From: an uncultured Pseudomonadota bacterium
Lineage (GTDB): Bacteria > Bdellovibrionota_B > Oligoflexia > Oligoflexales > CAIYRB01
NCBI GenBank assembly: GCA_903928445.1
Contig: CAIYRB010000016.1
Span: 1-35,677, forward strand
DNA length: 35,677 nucleotides
Direction of reading: 5' to 3'
Shown here: one piece after another, positions 7,597 to 14,702 of the stretch
Position numbering within the stretch: the first letter of the stretch is position 1
Layout of the letters: each line of letters starts with the position of its first letter
Program-made: the position numbers and the translations under genes
The notes under the pieces: model-generated
The model's database searches: none
The model's input: the letters and a program-made list of their open reading frames with translations, nothing else
What the model was told of the DNA's origin: nothing

Positions 7597-8693
7597 CGCC
7601 TCCGCTTGTTGCTAGTGGACGGTCGGCCTAGGGTAGTCCCGAGGGCCTCGACCGTCTGCAGCATTGGATCTGCCGCATCGATGGTGCGCCGCTTCTCGGT
7701 GATGCTTGCATAGCTTGTTTCGGAGGCTCGTCCCCGACGTATTCCGACGATGCGGCCAAATGCGCCTTGTTGCGCCAAATCCACGGCATGACGAGCAAAG
7801 CTGGAGGCCAAGATCCGGTCGGCTGGGTTCGGCGTGCCGCCCCGTTGCACGTGTCCAAGGACCGTAGACCTGGCCTCGATACCCATGGCTTCGTAGACCA
7901 TGGCTGCCACCTGCGCCCCGATGCCTCCGAGCAGCAGGCTGCCGGAGACGCTGCGGCGAAACACCGGATCGCCACCGAAGGCGTGAGCACCTTCGGCAGC
8001 GATGATGAGTCCGCCTCTTTGGCCAGTCTTTTGCGCTGCGCGCAGGTGCCCCACGACGGTGTCCAGCGCAAAGGGCAGCTCCGGCAACAACGCTGCGTGC
8101 GCTCCACTTGCGATGGCCGTGGCCAGTGCGATGTGGCCCGCGTCTCGCCCCATGACCTCCAGAATCATGACCCTGTTGTGGGCTTCCCCGGAGCTACCCA
8201 GGCGGCAAGCGGCTTCGGTCGTGATGTCCACCGCCGTCGCAAAGCCGATCGTCTGCTCGGTGCCGACCAGATCGTTGTCGATCGTCTTGGGAATGCCGAT
8301 CACCGCTAGTCCGGCGGTCACCAGCTGCTTCGCCATAAATTGACTGCCATCGCCGCCGATGACGATCAGGGCATCGAGCTTAAGTCGGGCCACAGCAGCT
8401 TTGATGGCAGCGATATGCCGCTGAGCGGCTGCCTTATCGCGAAAGGGACTACCCTGGCTGTTGGTGCCGAGGATGGTCCCGCCCCGAGTCAAGATCTCTT
8501 CGACCCGAGCCACAGGCAGACGTTCGACCCCACTTGATCCCTGAGACAGACCGGTTAGACCATCACGAATGCCATAGACCTCCATCCCGTAGCTCAGCTC
8601 GGCATGGAGCACCACACCGCGAATCGCCGCATTGAGCCCGGGACAGTCGCCGCCGCCGGTGCAAAGGCCCAGTCTCAGTCCGCGCTTTGCCAT
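7593..8693 (-). CDS. pfkA: 6-phosphofructokinase
   Basis: A 366-residue cytosolic glycolytic enzyme that phosphorylates fructose 6-phosphate at position 1. Family motifs are complete: CTGGGDCPGLNAAIR (11-25), GGDGS (113-117), PKTIDND (135-141, catalytic Asp139), EVMGRDAGHIA (179-189) and LGHVQRGGTPNP. Gly at the fourth position of GGDGS, where pyrophosphate enzymes have Asp, points to ATP as phosphoryl donor. The Lys in PKTIDND marks the mixed group III type found also in actinobacteria rather than the E. coli type (PGTIDND). The gene is longer than E. coli PfkA by about 45 residues. It is monocistronic and diverges from the receiver-TPR gene. Confidence 0.92.
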   Translation of the reverse strand: MAKRGLRLGLCTGGGDCPGLNAAIRGVVLHAELSYGMEVYGIRDGLTGLSQGSSGVERLPVARVEEILTRGGTILGTNSQGSPFRDKAAAQRHIAAIKAAVARLKLDALIVIGGDGSQFMAKQLVTAGLAVIGIPKTIDNDLVGTEQTIGFATAVDITTEAACRLGSSGEAHNRVMILEVMGRDAGHIALATAIASGAHAALLPELPFALDTVVGHLRAAQKTGQRGGLIIAAEGAHAFGGDPVFRRSVSGSLLLGGIGAQVAAMVYEAMGIEARSTVLGHVQRGGTPNPADRILASSFARHAVDLAQQGAFGRIVGIRRGRASETSYASITEKRRTIDAADPMLQTVEALGTTLGRPSTSNKRRR

Positions 8694-8807
8694 AAAAACT
8701 CAACTATATTAGATTGTTAATTCAAATCTCGGGGCGCCAAGGTCAAGTTTTCACCATCCCCGCCGATGCCTCAAACGTGACTTAGTGGATTTTACCACGG
8801 AGTGATC

Positions 8808-8846
8808 ATGCGGCGGGGAGAGCCTTCGACGCGCGAGGATCGATGA
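8808..8846 (+). other. Possible 12-residue leader peptide overlapping the receiver-TPR start
   Basis: ATG at 8808 opens a 12-codon frame (MRRGEPSTREDR) whose TGA at 8844-8846 overlaps the ATG of the next gene at 8843 as ATGA. GGAG lies five bases before the leader ATG. The arrangement suggests translational coupling; there is no direct evidence that it is translated. Confidence 0.3.
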
Positions 8847-10042
8847 GTCAGAACAGCCAAAACCTGCCGAATAAGATCCTGCTGGTCGACGATGATCCGT
8901 CGATTGCCCAGGGCCTCGACGAAGCCCTCGGGCGCTATAACATCAAGATCGATAAAGCCACGTCCTTGGAGACGGCCTTATATCTGTTCAACACCAACCG
9001 CTATGACGTCGCGCTAATCGAGATCGAATTCGCGCCCCTAGCTGGCTTGGCCTTAGTGCAAAAGTGGCGCGATCACGACATAGTCGACAAGCGCTCGTGC
9101 GCCTTCATCATGCTGAGCGGCAACAAATCACTCGGCAACAACGAAGGTCTGGTCAAAGAACTCGGTGACCTTGAAGTCCTCAATAAACCGTGTAGTGCGA
9201 TTCAGGTGCTGCCCTTTCTCAGCCGTGGGATGGCCACGCGCAAGCGTATGGCCAGTTTCGTCGAGCTGAAATCCCGCGTCATCAACTACTTCGAGAAGAC
9301 CGGAGACTTCGCCAAGGCCGCAGAGCTGGTACAGAAGAAGCTGCCCGAGATCGGCGCGAAGGGCCTCCCCCTGCTCTATGATCTGTATGAAAAGGCCGAC
9401 AAGAAAGAAGAAGCCCTTGGCCTGGTTGGCCCGATGCTCGAACGTGACCCCAGCAATATCATGCTGCTAAACGCCAAAGGACGCCTACTCATGCAGCTGG
9501 GGCGTTTTGAAGAGGCCAAGGTGGCTCTAGCCAAAGCCGACAGCTTTGCACCGCAGAACATCGAGCGCCTCAACAACCTCGTCGGCGCCTACCTCGAACT
9601 CAAAGAACCCGACGCGGCCATCATCAAGATGAAAGAGCTGATAAAACTCAACCCAGAACATCCGGACGAAAAATTCGGCATGTTCGCCAAGCTCTTCGAC
9701 CATGGGTTCGACAGCCACGCCGTAAACTTTGGCAAAGAAGCCGCAAAGCCCATGGAGATCGTGCGCCATTATAACAATAAGGGCGTCATGATGTCCAAAG
9801 ACGGCGAAGCTGCTGAAGCCCTCGGGGAATACAAACGGGCACTCAGCTTCTACCCGCAGTTTAAAGAGAACTACCGCATTTACTACAATGTCGCGCTAGC
9901 GCAGATCGCGCATAAAACCAGGGAGTCGTACGTTGAAGCGCAAAAAAACCTGAAAAAATGCCTCGAGCTCAGTCCGGAATTCGAAAAGGCGAAAACCATC
10001 CTGGACCAGATCGAAAGGAGCCTCAGCAAAAAGGCAAGCTGA
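8843..10042 (+). CDS. Receiver-like domain plus TPR protein (atypical phosphoacceptor)
   Basis: A 399-residue soluble protein. Residues 10-130 form a response-regulator receiver-like fold: acidic cluster D16-D17-D18, S92 in IMLSGN, and K115 in LNKPC at the expected places. The phosphoacceptor position, normally Asp, is Glu60 in VALIEIEF, so it probably cannot be phosphorylated in the normal way and may be locked active. Residues from about 140 to 395 are helical TPR-like repeats (for example DPSNIMLLNAKGRLLMQLGRFEEAKVALAKAD and YNNKGVMMSKDGEAAEALGEYKRAL), suggesting a protein-interaction output instead of DNA binding. No kinase gene is adjacent. It diverges from pfkA, with a possible leader peptide at its start. 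Confidence 0.85.
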   Translation: MSQNSQNLPNKILLVDDDPSIAQGLDEALGRYNIKIDKATSLETALYLFNTNRYDVALIEIEFAPLAGLALVQKWRDHDIVDKRSCAFIMLSGNKSLGNNEGLVKELGDLEVLNKPCSAIQVLPFLSRGMATRKRMASFVELKSRVINYFEKTGDFAKAAELVQKKLPEIGAKGLPLLYDLYEKADKKEEALGLVGPMLERDPSNIMLLNAKGRLLMQLGRFEEAKVALAKADSFAPQNIERLNNLVGAYLELKEPDAAIIKMKELIKLNPEHPDEKFGMFAKLFDHGFDSHAVNFGKEAAKPMEIVRHYNNKGVMMSKDGEAAEALGEYKRALSFYPQFKENYRIYYNVALAQIAHKTRESYVEAQKNLKKCLELSPEFEKAKTILDQIERSLSKKAS

Positions 10043-10070
10043 TGCGCCGGTCTGCCGTCAAGCCGCGGTC

Positions 10071-10718
10071 TTACTTTGCGCCACCGCGCAGCTGCTGAAA
10101 GACCGCGATCAGGGCGTCATACTCGCGCGTGTCTTTTTTACCGCCGTTGCGAATAAAGACGCGTTTGACAACCTTGATGTTGCCGCTGCCGTCCTTTTGC
10201 ACATGCACATATTCGAAGGTCAAAGCGTCAAGGGCGACCATGTCAAGATCGACCAAAGACACAGCGGCTCTGGCGGCTTTGCCGATCGGTGCAAAACCCG
10301 CCGCGCTAAGCGCTTGGTCCGTGCTGATGCGGTCAGCTTCCGGCTCGACGACGACGGCGCGCCACGAGGTGGACTTAGCATCACCAAAGACCATCACCTG
10401 ACCGGCGTTGGCCCAACCACCTTCGCTAAACAAGCCCCAGGCTTCCTGGTATCCTCCCGGATCCTTGGCCAGCTTGTCGAGCATGACCTGCTGCCAGTCC
10501 AGGGCCACACGCCCGCCTAAGGCCTTGCTGGTCGAGGCTGGGGCGCGGTTGGAGAGAGGTGCATTCACCGTTGGTCCTTCTTTGATGCGACTGGAGGACT
10601 CGGTCGCCGCCTCACCACGTGTGTTGGTACAAGAGCACGCGCCAACTAGCAAACTCACCCCAACTAGGACCGCAAGGCGGCGAAGCAGAACCATGCGGCA
10701 CCTCAACAAACAGGTCAT
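10071..10718 (-). CDS. Lipoprotein of unknown function
   Basis: A predicted lipoprotein with a basic N-terminus (LLRRLAVLVGVSLL) and lipobox LVGAC, then a disordered Ser/Ala/Glu linker (TNTRGEAATESS) and a folded region of about 150 residues containing DWQQVMLDKLAKDPGGYQEAWGLFSEGGWANAG. No family recognised. Two starts are possible: ATG 10718 (GAGGAG four bases upstream) and ATG 10694 (GAGG six bases upstream); the second gives a more normal signal sequence. The gene starts 20 bases after another lipoprotein gene on the same strand, so they form a likely two-gene operon. Confidence 0.72.
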   Translation of the reverse strand: MTCLLRCRMVLLRRLAVLVGVSLLVGACSCTNTRGEAATESSSRIKEGPTVNAPLSNRAPASTSKALGGRVALDWQQVMLDKLAKDPGGYQEAWGLFSEGGWANAGQVMVFGDAKSTSWRAVVVEPEADRISTDQALSAAGFAPIGKAARAAVSLVDLDMVALDALTFEYVHVQKDGSGNIKVVKRVFIRNGGKKDTREYDALIAVFQQLRGGAK

Positions 10719-10738
10719 AAGGCTCCTCAGTGACTGCC

Positions 10739-11071
10739 TCAGTCTTTACCGTCGCAGAATTTAATCTTGTTCACCGTCTGTAGCTTACCGGTGCTGATAA
10801 AGCGGATATCGACATAGCGAAATCTACGCCCATAGACCTGCTTGGCATAGTCCAATGTCGCTTGAATCGCGCAGTTCTCTTTCATCGTCGTGCGATTGCG
10901 GGCACAGACCGGGATAAAGCCGGATTCGGTGGTGCCATCCAGCTTCGGCTCCGGCTCGAGGACCCAGGCGCATTCCTTCTTGCCGTCAGGATCACAGCCA
11001 ACCAGGGCTAATGCCAGCGACGTCACCTGGGCCAACACAAGAACTGCATGCAGCGTGGACTTAGCAGCCAA
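10739..11071 (-). CDS. Small Cys-rich lipoprotein of unknown function
   Basis: A 110-residue predicted lipoprotein with signal sequence and lipobox LVGC followed by DPDGKK. The mature part has four further Cys (ECAW, VCAR, NCAI, FCDG) likely to form two disulfides in the periplasm. It carries TTMKENCAIQATLDYAKQVYGRRFRYVDIRF, an amphipathic helix followed by a strand. No family recognised. It is upstream of, and likely co-transcribed with, the lipoprotein at 10071-10718. Confidence 0.65.
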   Translation of the reverse strand: MAAKSTLHAVLVLAQVTSLALALVGCDPDGKKECAWVLEPEPKLDGTTESGFIPVCARNRTTMKENCAIQATLDYAKQVYGRRFRYVDIRFISTGKLQTVNKIKFCDGKD

Positions 11072-11232
11072 TGGCGCCTCCGCGGGGTGAGGATCGATCT
11101 GGCTTCAGTTTAGCGAACTAGGCGGAAGTAGCAAACACCGTCGTCCGTGCCCTTGGATTTTTATTCCTAGCTGAGGCATAGTCGGCTGCGACGTGCGGCT
11201 TCGCTAGTCGATATGCAACAGGGAGACCTACC

Positions 11233-12252
11233 ATGGCCGACTCACTTCAGCGCCATCTCGAACAATTCAAAAACTTCCCGCACGAGGCCAAGCCCCACCT
11301 GCACGTCGAGCCAATCTGCGACTATGGCTGGCTGGTAAAGCCCAAACGCACGGCCGTGGCCCTGCCGGCTGGCAAAGAAATCGGCCTGACCTTGATGGGC
11401 CTAACCCATGGCAACGAGTTGGCCGGTGCGGCAGTGATCAACGAGGTGTTGGCACACCTCGGCGCAGGCAATCTGGCCCTCGATATCCCGGTCGCCATCA
11501 TTCTCGGCAACCCCTGGGCAGCAAAGGAAAACCGCCGCTTTCTCGAGCGCGATCTCAACCGCTCGTTTGGCCGCGACGCAGCAAAACTAAAAGAGGAGAT
11601 ACGCGCCAAGGAGCTAAGCCCCATCCTAAGCACCACGGCCTGCCTGCTCGACCTGCACCAAACCACCCGGCCTTCCGATCGGCCGTTTTTCATCTTCGGC
11701 TACAACGAGCGCAACTACGAGTTTGCGCGGGCGATTTCGCCACGGTTGACGATCGTCACGCATTGGGGCAAACCGTTCTCCAGCGAAGGCATGTGTACCG
11801 ACGAATATGTCATCGGCAAGGGTGGCACCGGCATCTCGCTGGAGCTTGGCCAGAATGGCTTTGACCCCTATCAAATCGCCGTCGGCGTGGAGGCATGCCT
11901 GTGGGCCATCCGCGTTGCCACGGCCGAACTCAGCGGCGAGAGTATCGCCCACCGCGCCGCGACCGCTACCCCTGATCTCTACACTTGGGCTGAGATCATG
12001 AACTGGCCGGTCAAAGGCTACGTCGAGTTGCGCGACGGTCTGAATAATTTTGCGCCGGTAAACGCCGGTGATAGCCTCGGACGCTGCGACGGCGAGCCGA
12101 TCAGGGCCGGAGCCAGTGGCCGCATCTTGTTCCCGAAATACCTCAGCAAAGCGGACCAGGACAAGCTGACCAGCCGCCCCACTGAGCTATGCCGGGTGAT
12201 GAAGGCCATCAGCCCGACTGATCTGCCGACCATTAAGCATCCTGCGTCTTGA
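11233..12252 (+). CDS. Succinylglutamate desuccinylase/aspartoacylase family hydrolase
   Basis: A 339-residue zinc hydrolase of the AstE/AspA (M14-like) family, which removes acyl groups from N-acyl amino acids. The zinc site is readable: H59 and E62 in GLTHGNELAG and H142 in LLDLHQTT. The Arg-Asn substrate pair sits in RDLNRSF (106-112), and E204 in SLELGQNG fits the catalytic Glu. A C-terminal beta domain follows from about residue 235, including GYVELRDGLNNFAPVNAGD. The exact acyl substrate is not clear: it could be N-succinyl, N-acetyl or another acyl amino acid. An AGGGAGACC ribosome site precedes the ATG. No arginine-catabolism genes are nearby. Confidence 0.85.
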   Translation: MADSLQRHLEQFKNFPHEAKPHLHVEPICDYGWLVKPKRTAVALPAGKEIGLTLMGLTHGNELAGAAVINEVLAHLGAGNLALDIPVAIILGNPWAAKENRRFLERDLNRSFGRDAAKLKEEIRAKELSPILSTTACLLDLHQTTRPSDRPFFIFGYNERNYEFARAISPRLTIVTHWGKPFSSEGMCTDEYVIGKGGTGISLELGQNGFDPYQIAVGVEACLWAIRVATAELSGESIAHRAATATPDLYTWAEIMNWPVKGYVELRDGLNNFAPVNAGDSLGRCDGEPIRAGASGRILFPKYLSKADQDKLTSRPTELCRVMKAISPTDLPTIKHPAS

Positions 12253-12388
12253 CGCAGCGGTCCTCGCGTAAGTCATCGATGATCAGCGCGCCGACGCGGG
12301 CATGACGCGGCTTGTTGACCACCTTCACCGCGAACAGTGGCGCCACTGGTATCGTTTCTATACCGGTTGCGACGGGGATAGTAGACAT
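12233..12388 (-). CDS. Small 51-residue protein
   Basis: ATG at 12386-12388 with GAGG six bases upstream opens a 51-codon frame ending in TAA at 12233-12235. The product starts MSTIPVATGIETIPVAP and ends REDRCVKTQDA, with one Cys near the C-terminus. It has no signal sequence and matches no family I know. Its stop lies 20 bases inside the end of the convergent hydrolase gene. It follows the radical SAM/kinase operon on the same strand after 328 bases, so a relation to that operon is possible but unproven. Confidence 0.5.
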   Translation of the reverse strand: MSTIPVATGIETIPVAPLFAVKVVNKPRHARVGALIIDDLREDRCVKTQDA

Positions 12389-12570
12389 TTGACACCTCAT
12401 CCACTTGGAGATTCCGGGCTAGCGGCATTGCCAGACCAGTTTTCATTGTTTATTTAATGGCTTACTTAACCGTAGGCGGAGCCCTGAGGTGTTTTGACGA
12501 ACACCAGGAGCAGGCCCTATGGCTATATGAGCAAGTTTCGTACCAAGTATGATCGTTGCTCCATCATGAC

Positions 12571-12670
12571 ATCTCCCTTTCTCCCCCACTCCCTTTTTCC
12601 GTGGTCAAAGCAACGACCTGCTTCAGACCACGGAGTCGCGGCGGCAGGGAGGAGCGGAATTTTTCCACAA
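12571..12670. repeat. Degenerate copy of dispersed palindromic repeat
   Basis: Lies in the 328-base gap 12389-12716, which holds no gene I can support. The core is an inverted repeat TCCGTGGTC (12598-12606) / GACCACGGA (12626-12634) with a 19-base loop. The flanks are weakly complementary: CTCCCT-rich on the left, AGGGAG and GGAATTTTTCC on the right. The core and flanks resemble the much better preserved hairpin at 18990-19093. Confidence 0.55.
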
Positions 12671-12716
12671 AGCCACCAAGTATGCCTGACGCAGCCAGGG
12701 TCAAACCGACTTTGGG

Positions 12717-14699
12717 CTAGGTGTTGCCCAGGGCGTTGAAGCGAAGCACCACCTCGCCGCCGCGCGCCTCGGGCTGCACCGTGATCTGACCTTGAAAAGC
12801 CGCCACGGTCAGCTTCGCCAGTCCAGCGAGCACAGCGGGAAAGAATTGTCCGTCGTTTGTGGTGCGCACCTGAGACGTGGTGGGCGCGGTCAACATAGCA
12901 ACCACCTCGGCGCTGAGCCAGTGCTCCCGGCTGCTGATGCGCACGTCAAGCCCCTCACCCGCCACCTCTGCATCGGCACTGGCACCAACGCGCATGGATA
13001 CGGTTAAGCAGACCGTGCTGTCGATTCTGTGGAATAAAGCCGCAACACCGCTGATCGCCGCATGGAATGCACGCACATCGAGCAGCAGCGGCAGAAACTC
13101 CGCACCGTCATCGACGCTGATGATCGTTCCTTCGCTTAGGTGCACGCCGAGACGACGCAAACTAGCTACGCTGCTGGCGATCAGCTCATCCATAAGAGCG
13201 CGAGGATTGCGCGCCGTTGTTTGCAAGGCCCCCTCCTCCAAGGCAGCCGCGATCAAGACGCTGCGGATTGCAAACTCCAGCTGCGCCACCAAAGCCTCGG
13301 CTTGCATGGCATCAGGTAGCCAGACGTCGCCCGCCGCTTGTTTGATCAATAAGCCCAGCATGCCCTGCATTTTTGCCACCGGGGTATTGAGGTTATGCGT
13401 CAAAAGCGAGATGAAGTTGCCTTTGAGATCGGCGACACGACTGTTCAGGCGGCGCAACGCCTCCAGCCGCCAGCGCTGCAGCGAGAGCAGGGATAGCTGC
13501 ACCAAGCCGGCGACGAAGATGACCGACAAGCCGAAGTAATAGCTATCGAAGAGCGGGATGTAGCACTTTGCATAACGCAGCAACAAGGCGTTGAGCAAGG
13601 GCGCACACAGGCCAAGCGCGAGCAGTACAGCCAGAGCAACGAAGACATCGCAGGTGGCAGTGATCACCGTCAGCACCAGGCATACCGCTCCCGTCAGGAT
13701 CGTCCCAAGCGTTACAGACGGCAGTCTAACCTCATCGCCCAGGACAAACATCTGCGCCAACATCGCCAGAAAAGCATGCAAAGGCGTGCCGGTGACCGGC
13801 CTCTGGGCGGAGAAGCGATCATAGACCGTTGGCAACAGATCAGCGGAAACCTGGGCATCAAGGGCCTGGCTGGCTTGGCCGGCGCCGACAAAAGCCGCGC
13901 GCCAGCCCGTCAAGTCACTTTGAGGAGCTTGCAACACCCAGCTGAAACTGCGGTTTGCACTCTCGTGCAGTGGCCGCAGCTGCAATATATAGCTCGGGAA
14001 GGCATTGGGTAGCTGATCGCTGACCCAGCGCAGCTTGGCCGCGGACGCCGCGCTCGGGCTAAAGGTCGTCAAGACCCGCTGCACGGCCCATTGCTGATAA
14101 TCCGGCAGGAAGGAGCATGACGATTGCAGCTCCGTCGGTTCGCCGCAAGCCGCGCCGTCGAGCCAAGCTGCATGCTGCTGCAAGCTAGATGGTAGGCGTT
14201 CGCCTTGGTCTGAGGGCAAGACGAAGTACACGCGCGTCGATGCCTGATGCGCTGCCAAAACCTGGCCCAAGGCGAAATAACCGGCCTCATCGCCGAGGTG
14301 CCGCGACAGGTCCCAGCGCACGAAAAGCAGCGGCACACCGGAGCTGGCCAAACGTTCAATGACCTGAGCATACGCCGCCACCGAAGCATCAGGCCCAGCA
14401 CCTGACGCAGTCCCGAGCTTAGCTGGCGCCGCCGCCACCGCCCAGCTCACCACCAGAATCTCATGCTGCTTCGGTGCGGCGTCGCGCCGAGCTTGACGCA
14501 GACTAAAATCGAGCAGGGCCTTCTCAGCTTGCAGCGACAAACGCCATTGGCGCTGACCGGCATAGACCGAGTAGCTCAAGGCAGCAAAGAGGAACACCCC
14601 CAGCGCCACCGGGTATAGGACGTCGAACCACCACAAGCGGCGACCAAGAAAGGTCAACAGGGACTTAAGTTTTTGCCTAAGACGCAGTTTTGATGGCAT
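12717..14699 (-). CDS. CHASE2-like sensor histidine kinase with degenerate ATPase domain
   Basis: A 660-residue membrane protein. One N-terminal membrane segment (about 26-46) is followed by a periplasmic CHASE2-like region (about 50-310), three closely spaced membrane segments (about 327-405) and a cytosolic part. The dimerisation region keeps an H-box: FISLLTHNLNTPVAKM with His435. The ATP-binding domain that should follow has no N-box Asn (DVRAFHAAISGVAALFHRI), no DxGxG, and no GxGLGL (FFPAVLAGLAKL), though its last strands (GQITVQPEARGGEVVLRF) still resemble the fold. It probably cannot bind ATP and may be phosphorylated by its partner, whose gene ends 3 bases upstream. No response regulator gene is adjacent. 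Confidence 0.82.
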   Translation of the reverse strand: MPSKLRLRQKLKSLLTFLGRRLWWFDVLYPVALGVFLFAALSYSVYAGQRQWRLSLQAEKALLDFSLRQARRDAAPKQHEILVVSWAVAAAPAKLGTASGAGPDASVAAYAQVIERLASSGVPLLFVRWDLSRHLGDEAGYFALGQVLAAHQASTRVYFVLPSDQGERLPSSLQQHAAWLDGAACGEPTELQSSCSFLPDYQQWAVQRVLTTFSPSAASAAKLRWVSDQLPNAFPSYILQLRPLHESANRSFSWVLQAPQSDLTGWRAAFVGAGQASQALDAQVSADLLPTVYDRFSAQRPVTGTPLHAFLAMLAQMFVLGDEVRLPSVTLGTILTGAVCLVLTVITATCDVFVALAVLLALGLCAPLLNALLLRYAKCYIPLFDSYYFGLSVIFVAGLVQLSLLSLQRWRLEALRRLNSRVADLKGNFISLLTHNLNTPVAKMQGMLGLLIKQAAGDVWLPDAMQAEALVAQLEFAIRSVLIAAALEEGALQTTARNPRALMDELIASSVASLRRLGVHLSEGTIISVDDGAEFLPLLLDVRAFHAAISGVAALFHRIDSTVCLTVSMRVGASADAEVAGEGLDVRISSREHWLSAEVVAMLTAPTTSQVRTTNDGQFFPAVLAGLAKLTVAAFQGQITVQPEARGGEVVLRFNALGNT

Positions 14700-14702
14700 G
14701 GG

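Noticed and set aside
7767..8309. A 180-codon open frame opposite pfkA
   Set aside because: The antisense strand carries all phosphofructokinase motifs; this frame has none and no ribosome site.
10062..10107. Inverted repeat CCGCGGTCTT / AAGACCGCG after the receiver-TPR gene, considered as a terminator
   Set aside because: Half of it lies within the coding end of the convergent lipoprotein, the loop is about 30 bases and there is no T-run.
12877..13539. A 220-codon open frame on the plus strand opposite the second CHASE2 kinase
   Set aside because: Its composition (Ser/Arg/Ala runs, no domain) is that of an antisense shadow; the minus-strand protein has clear domain structure.
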